NCBI GenBank assembly: GCA_050742155.1
Contig: JBOGFC010000242.1
Coordinates: forward strand, 1 to 15,740
Length of the DNA: 15,740 nt
Direction of reading: 5' to 3'
Source of the DNA: JBOGFC01 sp050742155
GTDB taxonomy: Bacteria > Actinomycetota > Acidimicrobiia > Spongiisociales > JALYHC01
Positions 1 through 6,604 of the stretch are shown here, piece after piece. Numbering within the stretch: the first letter of the stretch is position 1; every line of letters begins with the position of its first letter. The notes under the pieces were generated by a model. That model was not told where the DNA came from, made no database searches, and saw nothing but the letters and a program-made list of their open reading frames with translations. Made by a program: the position numbers and the translations under genes.

Positions 1-129
1 CACCGTGGTCGAACGACCCACAGTGGTGGTCTGGAGAGTCGAGGACACGCCGGTGGTGGGCGCCGTGGCCCCAGCGACGCATGCGGTGGTTACCAAAGCG
101 AGGACCAACACCCGAGGCACACTCATCAT
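1..129 (-). CDS. Putative exported or lipid-anchored protein, N-terminal fragment (cut by window edge)
   Basis: Only the first 43 codons lie in the window; the rest runs off the left edge. Translation begins MMSVPRVLVLALVTTAC and continues with a Thr/Ser-rich stretch. A hydrophobic core followed by Cys17 and then a low-complexity Thr-rich linker is the usual look of an actinobacterial lipoprotein or secreted protein. The lipobox is imperfect, with Thr where Leu/Val is normal at -3, so lipidation is uncertain. Two ATG codons are adjacent (129-127 and 126-124). A TACCCT box lies 3 nt before the first and 6 nt before the second, so the second may be the real, leaderless start. The mature function cannot be told from this fragment. 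Confidence 0.6.
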   Translation of the reverse strand, partial: MMSVPRVLVLALVTTACVAGATAPTTGVSSTLQTTTVGRSTTV

Positions 130-132
130 CGC

Positions 133-138
133 AGGGTA
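133..138 (-). promoter_or_regulatory. Candidate -10 box for the exported-protein gene
   Basis: Minus-strand TACCCT (TANNNT type) ends 3 nt before the first ATG and 6 nt before the second, which would give a leaderless or near-leaderless transcript. No convincing -35 is visible. An 11-bp palindrome, GTCAGCCTGAC at 153-163, sits just upstream, about where a -35 or operator would be. Confidence 0.35.
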
Positions 139-264
139 GGGTCCCTCTTTCCGTCAGCCTGACAGCTCGAGGAGGACATGGCGGGCGGCGCCCAGAGGGC
201 CGGGTGGCGGGTTTGGGCGGCTCGACGGTGGTCGCTCCCCCCGACCCTGCTCGCTAAGGAAAAC

Positions 265-1812
265 TCACCACCGCTCAGCCACCGTCTTCATCTCCATGAA
301 AAGACGCAGATAGCCGGGCCCGCCTGCCTTGGCGTTGGAGCCCGACAGCTTGAAGCCCCCGAAAGGCTGCACCCCCACCAGGGCACCGGTGATCTTGCGA
401 TTGCTGTACAGGTTGCCGCAGTGGAACTCGCGGCGGGCTCGCTCGATGCGGGCGCGGTCCCGGCTGAAGAGGCCTCCGGTGAGCCCGTACTCGGTGTCGT
501 TGAAGATCTCGGTCGCCTGGTCGAAGTCCCGCGCCCGGATCACCGACAGCACCGGCCCGAAGATCTCGTGCTGGGCCAACCGGGCATCCGGAGGCACGTC
601 GGCGAAGATGGTGGGCTGGATGTAGTAGCCGCCCTCCCGATCGACGGCATCCCCGCCCAGCACCAGCTTGGCTTCCTCCTCGCCCTTGTCGATCTCGGCC
701 AGGATGGAGCGGTGTTGGTCGGCCGAGATCACCGCGTTGACTGCATGGTTCTCCTCGGCCGGCCCCACCGCCAGCTGGGAGGTCCGCTCCACGACGCGGT
801 CCAACACCTCCTCGTAGATCCGGTCGACCAGGATGAGCCGGGAGCAGGCCGAGCACTTCTGACCTTGGAACCCGAAGGCGCTCCGCACCGCCGCCTCGGC
901 GGCCTCTTCCAGGTCGGCGGTCTCGTCGACCACCATGGCGTCCTTACCGCCCATCTCCATGAAGGCCCTTTTGAGCCATGCTTGCTCCGGCTGGACGACA
1001 GCCGAGCGCCGGGCGATGCGCAGGCCGACTTCCTTGGACCCGGTGAAGTTGATGAAGCGGGTGCGAGGATGGTCGACGAGGAAGTCCCCCACCTTGCCGC
1101 CCGGCCCGGGCAGGTAGTTGATGACGCCCGGCGGGAACCCCGCCTCCCGCACGGCCTGCATGAACTGGGCGCCGATCACCGGGGTGTTGGAGGCCGGCTT
1201 CAGCACAACGGTGTTACCGGCCGCCACCGGGCCGGCCGTCATTCCCACCAGGATGGCCAGAGGAAAGTTCCAGGGTGGGATCACCACCCCGGCCCCCATG
1301 GGAATGAGGTGTGATTCATTCTCCTCCCCCGGGTAGGGATGGGTCGGGAGCGGCTCGGCCAGCTCGATGGCCTGGCGGGCGTAGTACTCGCAGAAGTCGA
1401 TCGCCTCGGCCACGTCGGCCTCCGCCTCGGTCCAGTTCTTGGCGGCCTCCAGGGTCTCCCAGGCGGAGAGCTCGTACTTGCGGCGTCGCATGGCCTCGGC
1501 CAGCTTGACGAGGTGGCGGGCCCGCTCCTCGGCGGCCAGCGCCGCCCAGGCCGGGAAGGCCTCCCAGGCGGTCTCGAGCGCCCGCTCGGCCAGGTCCTGG
1601 TCGGCATAGGCGGTGATCCCCACCACCTCTGCTGGCCGGCAGGGGTTGACGCTCTCCTCGACCTTGGGGGTCTCCACCTCGTCGGCCCCGAAGATGAGCG
1701 GGTAGGTGGTGCCCAACCGCCCCCTTACCTCTTGCAGCGCCGCTTGGTAGGCCGCCCGGTTGGCCGGATCGGAGAAGTCGGAGTAGGGCTCGTTGCGGTA
1801 GGGTTCGAACAT
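265..1812 (-). CDS. rocA: 1-pyrroline-5-carboxylate dehydrogenase (NAD-dependent aldehyde dehydrogenase family)
   Basis: This is a 515-residue protein, about the length of monofunctional bacterial P5C dehydrogenases. The family oxidises P5C / glutamate-5-semialdehyde to glutamate with NAD, the last step of proline and arginine breakdown in the cytosol. Visible ALDH landmarks are the WNFP loop at 181-184 (Asn182), KPAS at 205-208, the FTGSKEVG cofactor turn at about 256-263, the general-base Glu286 in EMGGK, catalytic Cys320 in GQKCSACSR, and EIFGPVL near the C-terminus. Asn182, Glu286 and Cys320 match the expected spacing. The start MFEPYRNEPY is chosen because AGGAGG lies 5 nt upstream; the open frame continues upstream but only across the divergent corA gene. 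No proline dehydrogenase gene is adjacent here. The pruA/rocA naming is by family; another semialdehyde substrate is less likely. Confidence 0.93.
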   Translation of the reverse strand: MFEPYRNEPYSDFSDPANRAAYQAALQEVRGRLGTTYPLIFGADEVETPKVEESVNPCRPAEVVGITAYADQDLAERALETAWEAFPAWAALAAEERARHLVKLAEAMRRRKYELSAWETLEAAKNWTEAEADVAEAIDFCEYYARQAIELAEPLPTHPYPGEENESHLIPMGAGVVIPPWNFPLAILVGMTAGPVAAGNTVVLKPASNTPVIGAQFMQAVREAGFPPGVINYLPGPGGKVGDFLVDHPRTRFINFTGSKEVGLRIARRSAVVQPEQAWLKRAFMEMGGKDAMVVDETADLEEAAEAAVRSAFGFQGQKCSACSRLILVDRIYEEVLDRVVERTSQLAVGPAEENHAVNAVISADQHRSILAEIDKGEEEAKLVLGGDAVDREGGYYIQPTIFADVPPDARLAQHEIFGPVLSVIRARDFDQATEIFNDTEYGLTGGLFSRDRARIERARREFHCGNLYSNRKITGALVGVQPFGGFKLSGSNAKAGGPGYLRLFMEMKTVAERW

Positions 1813-1817
1813 GAGGG

Positions 1818-1823
1818 CCTCCT
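1818..1823 (-). promoter_or_regulatory. Shine-Dalgarno site fixing the rocA start
   Basis: AGGAGG on the minus strand, 5 nt before the ATG at 1812-1810. It decides the start against the long upstream extension of the same frame. Confidence 0.75.
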
Positions 1824-1841
1824 GGGCGGACGGTCGTTCCG

Positions 1842-1847
1842 AGCCTA
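1842..1847 (-). promoter_or_regulatory. Candidate -10 box for rocA
   Basis: Minus-strand TAGGCT (TANNNT) would place the transcript start near 1835, giving a leader of about 23 nt that contains the AGGAGG site. No clear -35 is seen. It lies back to back with the corA promoter in the 78-bp divergent gap. Confidence 0.35.
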
Positions 1848-1878
1848 TCGCAGCCCGCCCGGAAGCAGCCCCGACTGG

Positions 1879-1884
1879 GATAAT
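1879..1884 (+). promoter_or_regulatory. Candidate -10 box for corA (leaderless)
   Basis: GATAAT lies 6 nt before the GTG start at 1891, so the predicted transcript start falls on or next to the start codon. No Shine-Dalgarno sequence is present, which fits leaderless initiation. A -35 is not evident. Confidence 0.5.
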
Positions 1885-1890
1885 CGAGTC

Positions 1891-2997
1891 GTGCAGCGCC
1901 TCTTCCACAAGCCCACCGAGGAGGGACCCCTCCGAGCCTGCCCGGTCGAGGAGCTCGAGGAGCGGCGGCGTCAGGGCGGCTGGATCTGGCTGGACGTCGA
2001 GGGGGCCTCTCCCGGTGAGGTGACCGAGATCGGTCGGGCCTTCGGCTTCGACCGCATCGCGCTGGAGGACGTCTTCGAGCAACGCCAGTTCCCCAAGGTG
2101 GACGAGTACGGCGACTATCTGCTCATCGTCCTGCATGGGCTGGCCGAGGCCGGGCAGCGGCTCGACACCTCTGAGCTCGATGCCTTCGTCGGCAACGAGT
2201 TCCTGGTCACCTTCCGCGACACCAAGCTCCCCGGCCTGGAGTGGGTAATAGAGAACGCGCAGCACAATCCGGTCTTCGCGGAGGGCGGGCCCGATCGCAT
2301 GGTCGCCCGCCTGGCGGAGGCCGGCGGCCGCCGCTACCTACCGCTGCTCGACTCGCTGGAAGAGCGCATCGAGGAGCTGGAGGAGGCGGCCATTCAGGCC
2401 GATCCCCACGTCATTCCGCCCGTGCAGGCCCTGCGCCGGGACGTCATCCTGCTGCGCCGGGTCCTCGGCCCGCAGCGGGAGCTGCTGCTCACCCTCAGCC
2501 GGGAGGGAATCTCGCTGATCGGAAGCCCGGCCCGGCGTCGCTTCGGCGATTCCTACGATCACCACTACCGGCTGGTCGAGTCTCTCGACTCGGCCCGCAG
2601 CCTGCTTGGTGCGGTGCTCGAGACGTACCGGGGATCGGTGGCCGAGCGCCTCAACGAGGTGATGAAGGTGCTCACGGTGTTCACGGCCATCCTGCTGCCG
2701 CTCTCCCTGATCGCCGGTATCTACGGGATGAACTTCCAGTACGTACCCGAGCTGCGCTGGCGGTGGGCCTACTTCGGCGTGCTGGGCCTCATGGCGCTGA
2801 TCGCCATCGTCCTGTGGCTCTACTTCGTCCAGCGCGACTTCATCGGCGGGCCCAGGCTCCGCAAGCTGCCCAAGGCGGTGGGCCTCGGCCTGATGGGACT
2901 GGCCACCGCCCCCATCCGCACCGTGGGCTGGCTCCTGTTCGAAGAAGCCACAGAGGAAGAAGCCAAGAAGAAGGAAGAGGGAACGGGCCAGGGGTAA
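1891..2997 (+). CDS. corA: CorA-family magnesium/divalent-cation channel
   Basis: This is a 368-residue CorA-type channel that would carry Mg2+ (in some members Co2+ or Ni2+) across the inner membrane as a homopentamer. The N-terminal 250 residues form the cytosolic domain, with Glu-rich helices around 155-168. The first membrane helix (about 262-280) ends in the signature GIYGMNF, with GMN at 279-281, followed by PELRW, and a second helix spans about 293-313. GTG 1891 is taken as start because the CorA homology begins right there and a GATAAT box lies 6 nt upstream. Unlike typical CorA, which ends soon after the second helix with a short basic tail, this protein continues for about 50 residues. 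That tail has a semi-hydrophobic stretch (about 328-350) and a Glu/Lys-rich end. A zinc-transporting ZntB-like role is possible; GMN does not separate them. Confidence 0.9.
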   Translation: MQRLFHKPTEEGPLRACPVEELEERRRQGGWIWLDVEGASPGEVTEIGRAFGFDRIALEDVFEQRQFPKVDEYGDYLLIVLHGLAEAGQRLDTSELDAFVGNEFLVTFRDTKLPGLEWVIENAQHNPVFAEGGPDRMVARLAEAGGRRYLPLLDSLEERIEELEEAAIQADPHVIPPVQALRRDVILLRRVLGPQRELLLTLSREGISLIGSPARRRFGDSYDHHYRLVESLDSARSLLGAVLETYRGSVAERLNEVMKVLTVFTAILLPLSLIAGIYGMNFQYVPELRWRWAYFGVLGLMALIAIVLWLYFVQRDFIGGPRLRKLPKAVGLGLMGLATAPIRTVGWLLFEEATEEEAKKKEEGTGQG

Positions 2998-3225
2998 CCG
3001 ATGCCCTACGTCAAGACCTGTCCGGTGTGGAGGGAGGGACCGGCGCCACAGCCGCTTGGCCGTTGATCAGATCGCCTGGTCGCTCGAGCACGGAGAGGAG
3101 TGGGCAGCCCGCTGACGGAGGCGACGAACCTGCGCAAGCACGCGAAGTTTGATCGGGTGTGGCCAGGGTATGAGAGGATGATTGGAAACTCGGTTGTTCG
3201 TCGGGAGGGCGTCATAAGGTACGCC
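2998..3225. other. Intergenic region between corA and the PAP2/lipid-kinase gene
   Basis: These 228 bp lie between two co-directional genes. I see no convincing gene, RNA or hairpin terminator. In-frame GTG (3100) and ATG (3178) codons exist upstream of the chosen PAP2 start, but the residues they add do not resemble the family's N-terminus and lack a well-spaced ribosome site. The right end carries a candidate promoter. Confidence 0.4.
3215..3220 (+). promoter_or_regulatory. Candidate -10 box for the PAP2/lipid-kinase gene
   Basis: TAAGGT lies 5 nt before GTG 3226, suggesting a leaderless transcript. A weak TTGTTC (3194-3199) is 15 nt upstream, short for a -35 spacer. Confidence 0.35.
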
Positions 3226-4704
3226 GTGATCGGGAGGGGCCTCCGGCGATTTCTTCCCATCAGCCTTCGGCGTGCCGACCTGGCACTGTTCCGGAGGGTG
3301 GCCCGCGCCAACCTGCCGGTCCTCGGTCCGACCATGCGGCCGCTGAGCGACGCCGCCAACCGGTCCAGGCTGTGGATGCTGATCGCGCTGGTCCTGGCCG
3401 TCTTCGGGGGGCGGTTCGGACGGCGTGCTGCTTTGCGGGGGCTCCTCTCGGTCGGCGCCACCTCCGCCTTCGTCAACCTGCCGGCCAAGTGGCTGGCCGG
3501 CCGGCGTCGTCCCGAGATCGACCTCGTGCCACAAGGACGGCGGCTGCTGCAGCTACCCGCATCCTCATCCTTCCCGTCCGGCCACGCCGCTTCCGCCTTC
3601 GCCTTCGCGGTGGGAGCCTCCCAGGAGCTTCCCTGGCTGATCGCTCCCCTTGCCGCCCTGGCTACGGGGGTGGCCTTCTCGCGCGTCTACACCGGCGTCC
3701 ACTACCCCTCCGACGTGGTGGCCGGGGCGGCAGCAGGCACCACCTTCGCCCTGGCCAGCCGGCACTGGTGGCCGATCGCCCCCCGCTGTCCGGCCGCCAT
3801 GCGGCCCACTCTTTTCCCTCGGGTGGCCCAGCCGTTACCGGACGGAACGGGGCTGGTAGTGGTGGTGAACGCCGAGTCCGGCGCAATGCTCTCTTCCCCC
3901 GGCGAGAGCCTCCGCGAAAAGTTACCGGGGGCGGAGGTGATCGAGGTGGAGCCCGAGCGGCTGCAGGAAGCCCTCGAGGAGGCTGCCGATCGGGCGGTCG
4001 TGCTGGGGGTGGCCGGTGGCGATGGGACGGTGAGCGCGGCAGCGGGCGTGGCACACCGGGGCGGGAAGCCGCTGCTGGTGGTGCCGGTGGGCACGCTCAA
4101 CCACTTGGCCGGCGACCTGGCTGTCGAGTCGTTGGAGCAGGCGGTGGACGCCCTTCGGGAGGGGACGATGGCGGAGCTTGACCTCGGCCGGGTGGCCGGA
4201 CGGCCGTTCGTCAACACCGCCAGCTTCGGTCACTACAGCCGCCTGGTGGACGCTCGGGAGCGACTGGAGGGTGTCATCGGGAAGTGGCAAGCCCTGTTGG
4301 TCGGCTTTGTACACGTGCTACGCAGGGCATCGCCCATCGACGTGGAGGTCGACGGCCGAAGGCGACGGATCTGGATGAGCTTTGTGGGCAACTGCCGCTA
4401 CTACCCGAGCGGGTTCGCCCCGAGCCGGCGGAAGCGCCTCAACGACGGGCGCCTGGACGTGCGCCTCATCCATGCCCGGCACACGTTGGCTGGCTTGTTG
4501 CCGGCTTTGCTCACCGGGCGGGTAGGGCGCTCCCGGGTGTATGAGGAGTGGGAGGCCACCTCCGTGAAGGTGCGCTCTCACCAGGGGCCCCTCCGATTGG
4601 CGGCGGACGGCGAGACCTTCGACGGTCCCACGGAGTTCGAGATCACCAAGGAGGAGCGGCCCTTGCTGGTGTATGTGGCCCGGCCGGGCGCCTCTGCCGC
4701 CTGA
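3226..4704 (+). CDS. Bifunctional PAP2-type phosphatase / diacylglycerol kinase-like (YegS family) protein
   Basis: This 492-residue protein fuses two lipid-active domains. The N-terminal membrane domain has the complete PAP2 signature: KWLAGRRRP at 88-96 (KX6RP), PSGH at 117-120, and SRVYTGVHYPSD at 152-163 (SRX5HX3D), with Arg153, His159 and Asp163. It should remove phosphate from a phosphatidate or polyprenyl-pyrophosphate-type lipid at the membrane. The C-terminal part (about 208-490) is a diacylglycerol/sphingosine-kinase-like domain with GGDGT at 264-268 (nucleotide binding), PVGTLNH at 287-293 and DGE at 461-463. The fusion is known in actinobacteria, but substrates are generally unassigned. 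Start GTG 3226 is chosen because family similarity begins near it and a TAAGGT box precedes it. Alternatives are ATG 3178 and GTG 3100. The opposed kinase and phosphatase activities could form a lipid-phosphate recycling switch (inference). Confidence 0.9.
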   Translation: MIGRGLRRFLPISLRRADLALFRRVARANLPVLGPTMRPLSDAANRSRLWMLIALVLAVFGGRFGRRAALRGLLSVGATSAFVNLPAKWLAGRRRPEIDLVPQGRRLLQLPASSSFPSGHAASAFAFAVGASQELPWLIAPLAALATGVAFSRVYTGVHYPSDVVAGAAAGTTFALASRHWWPIAPRCPAAMRPTLFPRVAQPLPDGTGLVVVVNAESGAMLSSPGESLREKLPGAEVIEVEPERLQEALEEAADRAVVLGVAGGDGTVSAAAGVAHRGGKPLLVVPVGTLNHLAGDLAVESLEQAVDALREGTMAELDLGRVAGRPFVNTASFGHYSRLVDARERLEGVIGKWQALLVGFVHVLRRASPIDVEVDGRRRRIWMSFVGNCRYYPSGFAPSRRKRLNDGRLDVRLIHARHTLAGLLPALLTGRVGRSRVYEEWEATSVKVRSHQGPLRLAADGETFDGPTEFEITKEERPLLVYVARPGASAA

Positions 4705-4734
4705 CCACCTGCTGCACGCCTCGCCCCGAACCGA

Positions 4735-4740
4735 TAGGTT
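4735..4740 (+). promoter_or_regulatory. Candidate -10 box ahead of the leader ORF
   Basis: TAGGTT with a predicted start of transcription near 4747, just before the Shine-Dalgarno sequence at 4748-4757. The -35 region is not recognisable. It would drive the 4762-7905 gene group. Confidence 0.35.
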
Positions 4741-4747
4741 GGGAGAG

Positions 4748-4757
4748 AGGAGGTGAT
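4748..4757 (+). promoter_or_regulatory. Full-length Shine-Dalgarno sequence
   Basis: AGGAGGTGAT is complementary over ten bases to the conserved bacterial 16S rRNA 3' tail. It is the strongest ribosome site in the window. It sits 4 nt before a TTG that opens a 14-codon ORF, not before the next full gene, which starts 57 nt further on. Confidence 0.6.
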
Positions 4758-4761
4758 CGGC

Positions 4762-4806
4762 TTGGACATCGGGAGCGGCGTGAACATCACCCCCTCGGTG
4801 GAGTAG
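4762..4806 (+). CDS. Putative 14-residue leader peptide
   Basis: A TTG start placed behind AGGAGGTGAT would give the peptide MDIGSGVNITPSVE and stop at TAG 4804-4806. That is 8 nt before the ATG of the next gene, and the stop overlaps that gene's AGGTGG ribosome site (4805-4810). The AGGAGG core lies 8 nt from the TTG, a normal spacing. GTG 4753 in the same frame is an alternative but sits inside the Shine-Dalgarno sequence. The peptide has no run of one amino acid that would suggest classical attenuation. Translation coupling to the downstream gene is the simplest role. It may instead be a non-translated remnant. Confidence 0.35.
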   Translation: MDIGSGVNITPSVE

Positions 4807-4814
4807 GTGGTCTG

Positions 4815-5480
4815 ATGCCGCACCCGCTGGAGGCGCTGCGCGATGCGGCCCGGGACGAATGGTCCGATCCGGTGACCACCGCTCGCCTGGCCACCGAAGG
4901 GCTGGTGGCCCTCACCGAGGACGATTGGGACCGCCACGGCCTGGGGGCCGCCCAGATGCTGCGGCGAGCCCGCCCCGACAGCCCCTTGCTGCTGGCCGTG
5001 ACCGAGTCGGCCCTCTCCCCCGACCCCCGTCAAGCGGCCGACGGCCTGCGCCGAGTGTTGGCCGGGCTGGCCGATCGCACCTGGACCGCCGAGCTGGGCC
5101 TGGCCGTCTCCCACCACGCCAGCCTGGGGGTCACCGCCCTGGCCGCCGAGGTCCTCAACGTGCTGGAGGCCGCCGCCCACCTGGGAGGGTCACGGGCCGA
5201 GCTCTACACCGACCGTCGAGCGGTGGCCCGGGGCCTGGGGTACATCGGATGCCACGTGGAGGTGGCGCCCCCCGAGGAAGCCGAGGCGCTGCTGGTGGCG
5301 GCGGTGGCGAGTGCCGACCGGACCATCTGGACCTCCGAGCGGTCGGCCGACACCGCCCTGGCCGCCTCGGTGCGGGGCCGGCGGGTGGTGCCGGTGGTCC
5401 ATCCGCTGGCCCGGCTCTCGCCCCTCAGCCGGTCCGTCTTCCGACCCGGGCCCGGCATCATCGACCTGCGCCTGGGCTGA
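4815..5480 (+). CDS. Uncharacterised protein, possibly a divergent eIF2B/methylthioribose-isomerase-like fold
   Basis: This 221-residue soluble protein has no membrane segment or signal peptide. I do not recognise it with certainty. The N-terminal half (1-90) is helical and Ala/Leu-rich. From about 95 the pattern resembles the Rossmann-like domain of eIF2B-alpha / MTR-1-P isomerase relatives. It has a Ser/His-containing loop SHHASLG at 99-105, a helix, then a strand and helix around AELYTDRR at 128-135. Next come GYIGCHVEVAPPEEA, ADRTIWTSERSADTALA at 167-183 where family members carry a GAD-type loop, and VVPVVHPLARL near the end. Catalytic residues of the isomerases are not conserved, so enzyme activity is doubtful. 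ATG 4815 has AGGTGG 4 nt upstream. It is first in a plus-strand group with the dehydrogenase 44 nt downstream, which suggests a shared pathway. Confidence 0.75.
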   Translation: MPHPLEALRDAARDEWSDPVTTARLATEGLVALTEDDWDRHGLGAAQMLRRARPDSPLLLAVTESALSPDPRQAADGLRRVLAGLADRTWTAELGLAVSHHASLGVTALAAEVLNVLEAAAHLGGSRAELYTDRRAVARGLGYIGCHVEVAPPEEAEALLVAAVASADRTIWTSERSADTALAASVRGRRVVPVVHPLARLSPLSRSVFRPGPGIIDLRLG

Positions 5481-5492
5481 CCGGGTTGGGTT

Positions 5493-5498
5493 TACACT
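5493..5498 (+). promoter_or_regulatory. Candidate internal -10 box before the dehydrogenase gene
   Basis: TTTACACT contains TACACT, with a predicted start of transcription near 5505. It could drive the dehydrogenase and MFS genes separately from the upstream gene. The resulting leader would be about 20 nt and hold GGAG 9 nt before GTG 5525. No -35 is evident. Confidence 0.35.
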
Positions 5499-5524
5499 CC
5501 GCCCATGCCGTGGAGTGTGCCCAG

Positions 5525-6604
5525 GTGACCGCCAACGCCGCCCGGGCCATGCTGCTGGTGGAGCCCCGCCGTATGGCTCCCACCGAGCTGCGGGTGCCGG
5601 AGGTGACGCAGGGAGGCTGGCTGGCGGTCGAAGCCACCGGGCTGTCGGGCATCGAGGTGCAGGCGTGGGCGGGCGGTCAGCCCATGCTGCGCTACCCCCT
5701 CATCCCCGGCCACGAGGTGGTCGGCCGGGTGGCGGAGGTGTTCGATGGATCCTGGGACTTCCCGGTGGGAACCCGGGTGGTGGTGGAGAGCTCGATCCGG
5801 TGCGGGGCCTGCCGCCGCTGTACGGGTCGGCTGCACTCGTGCAGCTTCCGCCGCCCCATCAATGCCTACGGGGTTCTCCCCTCCACCGAGAGCCCGGGGT
5901 TCTGGGGGGGCCTGGCCGAGCTCCTCTACCTGGATCCCGGTGCTCGCCTGCATGCCATCCACGACGACCTCCCGGCGGTGGTGGCCACCTTCGCCCACCC
6001 GCTGGCCGTGGGGTTCACCTGGGCGGTGGAGATGCCGGGCCTGGAGGCCGGTGAGTCGGTCCTCATCCTCGGGCCGGGACCGCGCGGGATGGGGGCCATG
6101 CTGGCCGCCAAGCAGGCCGGAGCCGGCTGGGTGGGCATCACCGGACTCACCCATGACGAGGACCGGCTGCGACTGGCCAAGGAGCTGGGGGCCGACATGG
6201 TGGTGGACGTGCAGACCGAGGACGTCCCTTCGGCGGTGGCCAACAGCCTGGGCGCCCGCCCCGATGTGGTGGTGGACGCCACCAGCGACGACCCGGAGGC
6301 CGTCCACCTGGCCCTCGACTTGGTCCGTCCCGGCGGGCGGGTGATCCTCGCCTCCACCAAAGGGACCAACGCCTTGCACGGCCTGCTCTCCGACTCGATC
6401 GTCCTCAAAGAGATCACCATCCGGGGCGCCTTCGGGGCCAGCTCGGCCGGGTACCACTGGGCGGTCCGCCAGTTGGAGAGCGACCCGCGTCTCGACCACC
6501 TGGTCTCTCACGAGTTCCCGCTGGGCGAGTCGGAGCGGGCCATCCAGGCCACCGCCGGCCTGCTGGGCCGGGAGGAGCTGATCGGCGTGGCAGTGAGCGT
6601 GTGA
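5525..6604 (+). CDS. Zinc-type alcohol dehydrogenase family protein with altered catalytic-zinc ligands
   Basis: This is a 359-residue medium-chain dehydrogenase/reductase. The N-terminal GroES-like domain keeps the family frame: GHE at 62-64 and the structural-zinc knot with Cys93, Cys96, Cys99 and Cys106. The C-terminal Rossmann domain has GPGPRGMG at 183-190, where NAD(P) binds, and a later VRPGGRVILAS strand. The catalytic-zinc site is unusual. The position that is normally Cys (GxCGxD) is Ser41 in TGLSGIE, and the usual EPL motif is HPL with His158. Reduced or altered zinc binding is therefore likely, and the substrate is unknown. GTG 5525 is chosen for its GGAG site and because the start VTANAARAMLL fits the family; GTG 5510 is an alternative. 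The last 4 nt overlap the MFS start, so the two are probably co-translated. Confidence 0.85.
   Translation: MTANAARAMLLVEPRRMAPTELRVPEVTQGGWLAVEATGLSGIEVQAWAGGQPMLRYPLIPGHEVVGRVAEVFDGSWDFPVGTRVVVESSIRCGACRRCTGRLHSCSFRRPINAYGVLPSTESPGFWGGLAELLYLDPGARLHAIHDDLPAVVATFAHPLAVGFTWAVEMPGLEAGESVLILGPGPRGMGAMLAAKQAGAGWVGITGLTHDEDRLRLAKELGADMVVDVQTEDVPSAVANSLGARPDVVVDATSDDPEAVHLALDLVRPGGRVILASTKGTNALHGLLSDSIVLKEITIRGAFGASSAGYHWAVRQLESDPRLDHLVSHEFPLGESERAIQATAGLLGREELIGVAVSV

Noticed and set aside
230..246. Small hairpin GGTCG/CGACC after the rocA gene as a terminator
   Set aside because: A stem of only 5 bp with a C-rich loop and no T-run is expected by chance in such GC-rich DNA.
1813..2265. Upstream extension of the P5C dehydrogenase frame across corA
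   Set aside because: AGGAGG and the family N-terminus place the start at 1812, and the extension is antisense to CorA coding sequence.
3100..3225. Longer PAP2/lipid-kinase start at GTG 3100 or ATG 3178
   Set aside because: The added residues do not resemble the family N-terminus and ribosome-site spacing is poor; GTG 3226 fits family length and has a -10 box. Not fully excluded.
5505..5528. ATG at 5505 opening a 7-codon frame (MPWSVPR) before the dehydrogenase
   Set aside because: It is very short, has no ribosome site, and is probably chance. It would coincide with the predicted transcript start, so a second leader peptide cannot be completely ruled out.
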